Origin: Antedon bifida
Lineage: Eukaryota > Echinodermata > Crinoidea > Comatulida > Antedonidae
Direction: 5' to 3'
Assembly (NCBI GenBank): GCA_963402885.1
Contig: OY727098.1
Coordinates: 18,276,717 to 18,340,716, forward strand
DNA: 64,000 nt
This document shows, one piece after another, positions 13,401 through 25,400 of the stretch. A model generated the notes under the pieces. The model ran no database searches. It saw only the letters and a list, made by a program, of their open reading frames with translations, and was not told the DNA's origin. Position 1 is the stretch's first letter. Each line of letters starts with the position of its first letter. The position numbers and the translations under genes are program-made.

Positions 13401-16400
13401 AACCCTTTCAGCTGGACAAATTAATGCCAGTTGATATTTAGGCGCCCTCTTAACTATTTTAGGGGTGTACTGCAGGTTTTCATGGTATTTTATTTTTTTT
13501 TAAATATAAAATTCAAATCAATTGTACTACTTTTTATGTTCATATTTTTTGTTTTATTTTTTAGGTTGTAATTGGTGGTCGTAACAAGTACTTGATCAAC
13601 GGTAGCAATGCCAATAACAGCCGTGTTCAAGATCTGTTCTGCTCCGTTCAACTTAACGTCAACAATCCTCATTTCCTTATCATGCAAGGAAGAATCACAA
13701 AAGTGTTGAATATGAAACCGCCAGAGGTACTGTACATATGCAGAATGGAAAAATGCCATTCTTTTTTCACTTAACAATTTGGATAATTCAGAAAAATAAT
13801 TATTTGTTGTTAGTCCAGATGCAAAGTTATTGTAGAAGGCATAATTTAAGCAGGTGCAAGTTTTAATATCACAGTGTTATTCAATTAATTTAAGCCACTG
13901 GGTAGGTTATGGTGTGAACATGATTTTGTGGCTCTTGGTTAAAACACGAATGCACATACAGTGGAATGCCTTGTTCCATTGACTTTATATATATATATTT
14001 GTTTTTGTACTATGAGTTCTTAGATTAAGACTTTTTTTCTTTTGCTATGGATATATTATGTTGTCATGGTATTCAGAAATAAAAGGATGAATGAATAAAA
14101 TAATAAATGTTTATGAGTTGAATAAGAAGAATGTTTTCAAGAGTAGAGGTGAACAATAGCTAGCACAGTTTAGGCTTTCAATAGCACAGTTTAGGACAGT
14201 TATGAACATATTTTCCCCATTCAAGACATTATTTGCACACTATTCATTCAACACACTTAGACGATTTGATTATGTGGTTCATCTCATGACTGACTGATTC
14301 ATACTAAATATGTTAAAAAATGAATTGTAGTTTGTGTAGTTAATCTTTTTGTCCTAAAGTAATCCCACTATTAATTTGTCTGAGTGAGCATCAGTACAAT
14401 TTTTAATCTGACATTAATATTTTGCCAATATTTTCTAAAAATAGTATTTATTTATTGTTATCTTGTTTGGTTTTTTTTCCGCTCCTAGATACTGTCGATG
14501 ATTGAAGAGGCTGCTGGAACCAGGATGTATGAGAATAAGAAGGCTGCTGCTCAAAAAACTATTGAAAAGAAAGATGCAAAGCTCAAAGAAATTGAATCGG
14601 TACTCTTTGAAAAAATTTATTTATATATTTAAAGGCAAAGAGAAAAATAATCCTAATATCAATGAAAGATTAGGAATTGAAAAAAAAAATTGTTCTCAAA
14701 CCAAGATTTGAACCAAATCTTCTGCTTGGTATGCAGATATACCATTAGACCACAATCAGGGATGTAGCTGAAAGCTGGATGTGTAGGGTGGGTGGCTGGG
14801 AAAAAATAAATCAGTACCTTCAAGTATCTAGAGGTGTTGTGTTGATATAAGGCTAGATGAAATACCTTAAAATATGAAATATAAAATTAACTAAAGCATC
14901 AGATCTTTATGTTATAGTAAGTGGCAACTTTTTACGTCTTATTTAAATCTCTGTCTACACTAAAAAAAATGTGATGTGCCTATATATGGACATGATGATA
15001 TCATATCACTACCATATTTGGGTATATCACTACCATATTTGGGCACATCACACTTTTTTTGTCAAACTAGTTAGATAGTGTAGACAGAGCTTTACAGTAT
15101 CTAAGATACATCATTAGGCTGGCTGGTGTTGTAGCGGTCAATAAAGTTCATTAAACTGTGACCGGACTTTGCCACTCACTATTACGTACGTCCATTTTCT
15201 TTGATTTATTTTGTAGTCATGATTATCTACATGGATTAATGTCAACCTACATAAACCTTTACATTTAGGCTGGGTAGAAGACTTTTCCTTGTCCACCTCC
15301 ACCTAGCGCATTCTCTATAAAAAAATTTTTAAAGATGAAAACATGCAAAATATGTATCATAAGTCAACATTTTTTCCTGTAAACAATTCATTTGACAGAT
15401 TTTGAAAGAGGAGATTACACCAACACTTAGCACGTTACGCCAAGAACGCTCCGCATACTTAGAATATCAAAAGGTTATGAGAGAGCTTGAACACTTAACC
15501 AAGCTTCACATAGCCTACCAGTTTATGACAGCTGAAAAGATTAACAATGAGTCTACTCAAGGCCTGCAGTCAATTACCGAAGCCATATTGAAACTCAAGG
15601 ACAGACTTAAAGAAGTAAGTACTGTACAACGTCTCGTTGAATAAAACCCCTTCAATTGTTCTTTCAATTTGCTATCAGGCAATTAAAAAAATCTTAATTA
15701 CAATGGCACAGTGTAAATATTATTGTTACTTAATGTTGTATGTTTTATATTCATATTGATCATTTAAATCAATATTTTCTATTAAAGAGCCCATTTTTTT
15801 TTCAACTCACCATCTTTTTTATATCAAGTTATTGAAAGTGTCACACTTGAGTTTAAATATTTTTTCTTTTAGCATTCAGTATTTTTTTAAATACCAACAA
15901 TCCACAGTTAGTTTTCTAGTAAAAATTTGTCATTGCACTCTATTTCATATGTGGGTCACCCTGATTTAGCAATTGATATGTGTAGATGCTTGAATCTCTT
16001 TTTTAAGCCAGCCCGAAGCTGACTTAAAATTAGACTGTGTCTGCTCTGAACCAGGCAACAGCGTATGGGGTCTATGACTGGATAGTTTTTAATGTAAATT
16101 AACCGAAATTTAAACGGTTTTAAATATACAATCACAAACATTTTTTCTTTAGATTGATGATACATTACATGCTCTCGGAGAAGACATACAAAAACTACAG
16201 AGCCAATGCGAAGAGGAGGCAGCCGGTTCACTGAAAACGCTTGAAGCTAAACTTGTTGAAAAGCAAAATGCGAACACAAAGATACAAACGTCTCTGCAAC
16301 ACAAAAAGGAAACACTAAACAAAGAGAAAAAAAGTCTAAAAGATCATTTGAAGAGTAAAACCGAAGTAAGATATTTCACAGATTTTGTAGTGTGTAGTGT

Positions 16401-19400
16401 ATATTGAAAGAATATATAAATATACAATGAACTGACACGTAATGTTATAGTTTATATATGCTAGGATAGACAGTGAAACATATAAAACGTATATATACTG
16501 TAGTTTACATTGCGTGATGTATGTTGGTCAGCTGTCAGATACATACTCTAATCTAACCAACTTTAAGTTCAAGTTTGCTTTATTTTATTTGTTTTTTGAT
16601 GGCATCATTCATATCACAAGGCATTCATAAAATCACTGATTTGTAAAATAAGGTTTTAATGCACTTACACAAGTGTAAATTAAAATAAGAGGTTGCTATA
16701 TTTCCTTCCACATTAGGGACTTTACAGAACACGACGGGAAGCCACAGGATGGTGCTTATGAATAATTTATGGATGAGCTTCAACATAGTGGGCGGAGCTT
16801 AGCGTGACATTCTGACGTCTTCTTATCTAAAACGGCTATGTTGACTGTTTATGATTTTAGGCTCTAGCAAATGCAGGATATTCGTCGTCCTCCCCTAACC
16901 GTCGTGTTTCATGAAGTTCCTATTGTCACCCAGTGGCTTTTTGCATGACTGAATAAATAATTCTGTACCATATACCTACAATTTTCATTTTTTCTAGGAT
17001 GAAAATCTTTTGAAGGCCAAGGAGAAAGAGATTGAAGATAACAGTGCTAGCTATGCTAAACTTCAAGAAAAATCCACCACAGATGCGGAGGGTTATACTA
17101 CTGCACAGAAAAAACTACAGGCCGTCATATCCGGCCTAGCTAATGATGATGGGACTGATAAAACTCTTGAAGCAGAATATAGAGGTATGTTGAGAGTGAG
17201 AGACAACATGTCTGTAGTGCAAAAGTAAAACAAATGTGAAGATATTTCATTTCATTCATTTCTTTATTTTGGATAGTACATCCATATACAAATCATGCAA
17301 AAAAAAAACAAGAAGAGAAACAATTACACCAGAAAATTAACAATATAAGCAACTTCCACAAAACCAACCTATAATATCCTAAAAAACCAATTTGTACCAA
17401 AAGCTGATGTAGGTTGGATTGTGGAAGTACGGTAATTATAGTTTGAATCAGACTAATGCAACTGTCATGAATTCTGTTCTTAAAACTATGTATAGAGTTT
17501 CTCCAATACTCATAGAAAGAGGGAAGATAATTCAGGTGTGATTTATCATGTACCTTTGTCTGAATATAATAGTAGTATATAAGATGTTTAATTGATTATG
17601 TAAATAGTAAAGGTGAAAAATATTCAAGAGTGAAACTAATTTGACCTTACTGACACTCAAACTTGGATTTTCTGCATGATAATAACTAACTTGACTCCAT
17701 GACTACTGTTCTACATCCCCAACATTGTATGGTGCAACAGCAGCAACACATCAAATTAATATGATCGACTTCTTATTCTAAATTGTGCTAAATATTTAGT
17801 TTTGGGCACTAAACTGAACCCTTTTGGGTTACATGGAGTAGTAATATGAAATTTTCTTGATTGTTAGTATTGTGACTTGATAAAATAAATGTTGCCACTG
17901 TGTAAGTATTTTATCTCATAAAGACATATTTCAATAAAAAATATTTGCTTTACTAATGTCAATAACTTGTCGTAACAGATTGTACAAATGAGTTGACGAC
18001 TGCAGGAGATACACTGAAGAAGGCACAGATGAAATTAAAAGAAGCACAAGATGGACTGAAGAAAAAAAGCGCAGAAGTGAAAATAACAGAAAAAGAGTAT
18101 GAAAAACAGAAGAAAACTCTTGACAAAGTCACAAAATCTAAAGATGAAATTGAGGTATGTTGACTTGTGTTTAGTTATACTTAGTTACCAATGCATGAAT
18201 GATATGTTGTCTCTCTGCATTTGAGAATTATTTCCTATAAAAAAAATAAATTTCATACAGTGAACTTTCCCAATACCGGACTCCCTGAAAACTGGAAACT
18301 TTCCCAAAACCAGATTTTCTTGAGGACCAAAATGTCCCAAATTCATTTTTACCATTAAAAACACATTCCGAATACCAGACTTTCCAGAAAACCAGACATT
18401 TTAACCCAGGATGTCCGGTAATGGGAGAATTGACTGTATTAAGTAATAGTCCATATTAATCTGCATAATGGTTGTCTTTGTTTGTCCTGTTGCACTTGTA
18501 ATTACAACAAATATATGTTTTTAAATAGTAAAGCAATTATTTAGAATCACCTCTTGTAATTTGTTGCAGTCCGAGATTAAGAAACTTGGTTTTGACGGTC
18601 AAGTGGAAGAAAAGTTGTTACACGAGAGGCAGGCATTGTCAGTAGAAGCTGATAAAATTCAAGATAAAGTTGTTAATTTAACAGAAAGGTATGCAAGGCT
18701 CAGGATGTTTTATCATTCTTGTTTATTTCGGTTGCAGTCAGTACACATTCTGTTTAGCTTCAAACAAAATAAAATTCTAATTTAACAGTTTAAGCAGTTC
18801 ATTAGACAAGGATAAGAATTAAACCTATGCCTTAGTTCTTATAAGGCATTAGTAGAGATTATGATGTGCACTAAAATGTTTCTGAAATATATCAGTACCA
18901 GAATTAACCATATCCAATGCATGCAAACACTTCCTTTAATGGGTATAATTATTTTAAGTGTTTTTATTGTAAATAAAAGAGAGTGGTATGGTTAAAATTA
19001 AATAAGTAATGACGCAATGGATATGATATCTGGACTGTCGCTTGTGATTGGTCAACTCATCGTGTTGCGTCCGAGTGGCATTAGGGTCCGCCATGTGTCA
19101 AAGCATTAGATTGAGACCTATTTCTGTTATTTTGTTTTGTCCTTTCTATTGTACCTATGAACTATATTATTTTGGATATATTGTGCGCACAAAATTCTTA
19201 TTATAGAAAGGAAATGTTATTGTTTAACTTTGTAGCAGTAGATGACTTACCACATGTCAAACAGTAAAATTGTATTTACAGTATATCAAGCAAACACAGT
19301 TTAAAATATGTTTGAATATTTCAAATGCTTATATTTAATCAGATTTACTACTTTGTTTTTTAAAGGTTTCCAAGCCTGCAGTTTGAATATCGTGATCCAG

Positions 19401-22400
19401 AAAAGAATTTTGATCGTCGTAAGGTGCATGGTCTTGTAGCTCGTCTTATGAAAATAAAAGACGTGAATGCTGCCACCGCTCTGGAGGTATCGGCAGGACG
19501 AAAGGTTAGTAGTACTTCCATTTCTTTTAGTTTTTTTTATGAATTAATATGATTTATATCCTTGCCATTTGATTGGCTGATCGTATCATGTGACTGGGGG
19601 TTTTTTGGCAGTACATTACAGTTGAATGGTTATATTCACTTTTACCTGGCTAATCAAATTCTAATATTGTTGTGCCATACAAAACCAACCTGAACAGGAC
19701 AATATATGCATTGAAAGATTTCATTGTTCTTGAATAGAACGATCTTTCACATCATGAAAATATTCTTCCCATTCAACTAATATACATTCATTATGTCATT
19801 AATGAAAATAAACTTATTATGAATTCAATCAACTATTTGTTTTATTCTTGCAGTTATACAATGTAGTAGTAGATTCTGAACTCACCGGGAAAAAATTACT
19901 ACAGAAAGGAGAGTTGAAGAAACGCTACACCATTATTCCGCTTAATAAGATCTCTTCACGTACGTTGAGTGCAGATGTGATCAGCGGCGCTAAAAAGCTT
20001 GTAAGTATTGAAGCTACAGGTGTATATAGGTATATTTTATGTTGCTGGTTATTTATATATTTATACTATTAAGCCGATTTTTTAAAGCGTCATGCTATGC
20101 ACATGCGTATTCAAGTTTCTGTCTGTCATACACCCTTTTGCGACGAATTCTAGTTCCTTTGATTTTCGCTTCAGTGAAATTTACTAGTTCAAATTGTTTC
20201 TACTTTTTGCCCAGTGAAATATTGCGCAACCAATCAGAGTTCAGGAAATGAGCTATGAGGCTTTCATGAGCACTCATGCGAGAGTAGCGCGATTTTTTTT
20301 CTTTTCGAAACGTTTGATTCGCGTGAACAAATTCGCCTAGTGGAAAATCGGCTTGAGTATTTATTTAGAGTTTATTTTAAATATTATCTTTGATAGGCAT
20401 ATATTCTTCAAAAACTTGTATTTCTCTCTGATTCAAATTCCTTTTTATCCTAGGTTGGCAAAGACAATGTGTCCTTTGCCCTTTCACTCATTGGATATGA
20501 AAAAGATGTAGAAGCAGCAATGAAGTTTGTGTTTGGTTCAAACTTTATCTGTAATAAGATGGAACATGCCAAGGCAGTAAGTTAGGCCTTGTCTACACTA
20601 TCAAACTTTATGTGACCAAAAAATGTGATCTGCCCATACATGGACATGATGATGTCATATCACTACCATATTTGAGCATATTACTATCATATTTGGGCAC
20701 ATCAAGCTAGTTTGATAGTGTAGACAGAGCTTTATATAAAGAATTGTTGATGGTGATCTGGTACCATGAACACCCTGTGTATCCTTGCCATTTGATTGGT
20801 TTTCGTACCACATTTCATGCATTATTTTCTCCTATTTCAATGATTGGCGATACTATTGCTGATTGAACTTTTTTGTATAAAGAAATAGAAATTGAGGTCT
20901 AAATATTGACTAAATACTGTGTAAATAATTTATGTTTTTTATTTGTTGAATGAGAAACCTTATTATTGTTTCACCTCTAAATATTCTTCCTACTCATAAA
21001 CATTCATTATTTGTATATTATTACGTTGTTAATAGTGCCAGAACCTTTCTCATCCAATCAAAAATACCTATGCCTCATGTCAAGACTTATTTTAGACATT
21101 CTGTGATTTTTATGCTAATGGTGTACAACAATATTGATTATGTTGTATTGCAGTGTGGCTGTAAATTTCAATAAGATGCATTGATTATTATGAGATGTTC
21201 ATGTTTTCTTTTTTAGGTCACATTTGATCCCAGAATAAAAACAAGAACAGTGACCCTAGCAGGGGATACTTTTGACCCATCTGGAACTCTTAATGGAGGT
21301 AGGAATCAATATTATTGAATATATTTTTATTGTCTAAGTTAAAGTGCCCAGACAATATATTACTGTACATATTCAATGTATAAATTATGTTTGAAAAAGA
21401 CCAACAAAAAAAATGTTGCTTGTCTAAATTAACAGACATTTATGCCAGCTTCTATGATTTTGTTTGAACAGTCAAAACAAATATTCTTATAAATTGTATT
21501 TATTGACATTTTTGTGTGAACCTGTAGGTTCCAGAAGCAAGTCATCAACTGTTTTAGCTATGTTATCTGAGCTGCAGGATGCAGAAGACAAGTTGAAAGA
21601 GAAGCAACAAAGACTTGCTGAGGTCGACAGTCAGCTTTCTAAGCTTAAGAAGTCATCGGAAAAGTAAGTACAGTAGAACACCTATTTCGAGTTGTCTTCC
21701 TCTACTTGTGCAGTTTCTCCCCATTGTTTTGAATTAAAAAAACATATTTTGATATTTTACTAGGCCCCCTAGTTTGTTATCTAAAGGTGAAAAACAATCA
21801 GCCTATGCCAGGTCTTGAAAGGGTCTGCCATAGCCATTGTTTACTACAATTTTTTTTAAATAGCACCCTGTATGATGTATTTTTTAAATGTTGATAGCGC
21901 TCTCATTTTCGTTTAGATATCATCAGCTTAAAGAACAATTAGATATGAAGTTGCATGAAATAGACAGCGTCCAGACTCTATTACAGGAGAGTACCCACTT
22001 CCAACAGTTGAACATGATCAAGAAACTGGAGGCATCTGTTGGTAAGGCTAGCTTGCAATTATCAATGTACTGGTGACCGCTGCGGTCATAGGGTCGCTTC
22101 GCAATTGAACATTTCACCAGTTCCCTTCACAAGTCTTGGTTATGTACCAATATCTGTGTTTCTGAGAAGGATTTTCCAGTCTATTCCATGATGTTATCTA
22201 CTCAATTTTTCTGTTTAAGATTATTTTCAACATCACCTTCCTTGCGTGGATAATCGACCACTGACATAATATCAACATGCACTCCTTGGTTATAGTGAGA
22301 TAAGGACTTAAAGCTGGGATTCCAGTGTACACATCTGGCTTGTGTGCACTTAAAATAACCCAGTGTATCTTTCTGAAAAAGCAGGGGCTACCCCAGTGTA

Positions 22401-25400
22401 CTGGTCCATCTCAACCCCTGTCATTATTCACTACCAATCCTACCTGTTCAGTTATGTTTGATTTGCACTGTATATTATAATAAAAATGAAAAATAGACAT
22501 TTATTTATTTTTCAATATTCTTCAATCTAGAGGAACAACAGAAAACTGTAGAGGATTCTAAGCAAACGCAAATTGAGATGAAGGAGAAATTAAAAACTTT
22601 GGAAGCCAAGTTGAAAAACCCCAAAAAACAACGAGATCAAGAGATAAAGGCAGCTGAAGATCAAGTGAATAAAGCGAAAAAACTTTCTGAAGATTCAAAC
22701 AAAAACATGAAAGCTAAGCATGAGGTGAGTGTGTGCAGTTTATCTACAACTTTAATGATATTAGTTTTATTTATTGCACAATTTTTTCCCAAAGACAGCA
22801 ATAAAAGTAATTCTGTCAGTTTAAATTGAGTCAGAATTTATCCTATAGGCAAAACCACAATTAACTTAACCACTTAGAACCCACCAAAGTGTTCTTTTGT
22901 AGGGGTTGGTCATAGTTTTAGAACGTAATTGTATTGCTCCTTGTTTGTTTTCTGTTTTGTCTGCACTAGCAAAGTTTATGCGATAACAAATGTGATGTGC
23001 CGATATATGGACACGATGCGATATTTGGGCACATCAAACTTTTTTTGTAAAAGTAGTTTGATAGTTTAGTTTTATGTTGGACTTGTAATTTTAAGATCCA
23101 GTGGTCTAATTGTAGAATATAAAAAAACAGAAGCGCTGATTTTGAATCGGTAACTTTTTTCATTCTCAACATTTCCTCATTTGTATTACCACTATTCAAT
23201 TATTCAGTTTTATCTGTTAAAGTTTCAAATTATTAATATTAATTTATGACAATAGGAGATGCAAATGTTGAAGATGGAAGCAGAGACGCTTCGGCAAGAT
23301 TTGACCAAATACGAAAAGCAGATACAAACAATAAATGAGACCATTAACGGTTTAGAGGAGCAGTTGGAACAGGCTAAAGAAGCAACTAAGAATTCTGCGG
23401 TAATACCCAATCAATTTTTATATTTCTGTAATTGTGGTCCAGCTATATATATAGATACTGTATAAATATTTTTTTATAAATTTCTCCCAAAATACGCTAA
23501 TCTTATTTAAGATCATAATTGTTTTGTGCACATATGTATATATGTAAAAGGACCAAGAGCTAAACATCCTGTTCAGAGGGCGAGTCAATGGGCAGGAAGA
23601 CAACTGACATGCATGATTAATTTTTCTATAGCTCTTAATTTAGTTTTGATTTTTTTTCAGTGGTAACTTTTTACTTTAGCACAAAATTTTTTTTCTGACC
23701 AAGCAGAATTGTTCAATTGATACAGTGCTTGTCTTTTTCACAGTTTTATCAAATATTTATACCAAATTTAAAATACATATTTTATAATGATAATAAATAA
23801 TATAACAAATGTTTTATGCACATACAGTATTATGTGTGGTGTGTGTGTGCGTGTACATACATATGCATTGTTCATTTTATTGTTATTTTTATTGAAATTT
23901 TATATTTTTGTTTTTAAATTGTATTTTTTGATGTACATTTTCTGTTGGCACAACAAGAAATCATATTGTTTGTTTATGAATGAAGGACTCTTTTGATTGA
24001 TTTTATTATAGGAAGCTGTCAAACAATGTCAAGATGAGTTGAACCAACAAAAAGACATACTGACAGAACGTAACCAAGATATAAATGCTAAGATAGAAGA
24101 ACAAAACCAACTGAGCAAAGAAGAGAACAATATAAAGTTACAGGTTAAAGAGAATGAACATAAAGCAGGCAAGATCAATAAGGAGAGCAAGGAGGCTGGC
24201 AATAGGGTATGTATACAGTCACTCAAAACTGGAAAATATTTAGTTCCAAGAAGTTCCAAATCAAAATTGTAATCAGAAAATGTAAAAGAGAACAGACTAA
24301 GGCCGTAGCGAGAGGTTAAAAACAGACGAGGCAAAGATGCTTTAAATATAATTATTAATATCAAATACGACAAGCTGTGCTGGGGAATTGGGGGTGAGTG
24401 GTGAAAAAAATAACTGCCTCATGCTTATTATGATGCGGTGAGAAACAGAAACATGCTCAGAAAATTTTTGTGCATTTTTGTCAATATGTGCATAGTCTAG
24501 TAGCACATCATGAATATGAAAGGTTGCTATTATCCTATTTGGTTAGTTAGCTTTTGATTTTAATATTGACTGACTTTGTATGTTGCTAGCCCAAATGACA
24601 CGTAAAAAAAAAATACTATTATTATTAAAAAATAAAATAATTTGTTACTGATCAGGTATTGTGATTGTGGAGTAAAGCTCTGTCTACACTATCAAACTAG
24701 TCCACGTATGGTAGTGATATGCCAAAATGTGCTAGTGATATGACATCATCATCTCCATATATGGGCACATCACTTTTTTTTTCATAATAATTTTCACATA
24801 AAGTTTGATAGTGTAGACAGAGCTTTAGGGTGGTGATTGTTGTTCTCTAGTTCATCGAGCATTATTGTACAAATAAATATTGATTTTCTTGTGAGGATTA
24901 GTTATTACTAGAAATGTACTTAAACTGAACACATCTATTACAGGTTGAAAGTTTACTTGCAAAATATGAATGGATTGCCAACGAGAAGCAGTATTTTGGG
25001 CAGCCCAACACAGGCTATGATTTCACCCAGAATGATCCTAAAGAGGTCGGAAGCCGGCTAAATAAACTGAAAGAGGTTAAAGAAAACCTTGCAAAGAACG
25101 TTAATCTAAGGGCAATGAGTACTCTGAGCAAGGCTGAAGAAAAGGTATTTATTAAAATCATCGGTAACGTCAACAAAAAATCATAATAACAAAATTATAA
25201 CACATTAATAAATACATAATTGAATTCTGTATTCAAGAACTAGTTGTAAATATACCTTTTTACTGTAAGTATTCATATTTTTCATAACAATACTTGATGG
25301 AGAATATATTTAATGAATGACATTCTAATTGTTGGTGTTTCTAATGTTAATGATGTTTGTAATTTTTGTCTTTGAACGTTTCTTGCTTTTAAAATTTTGT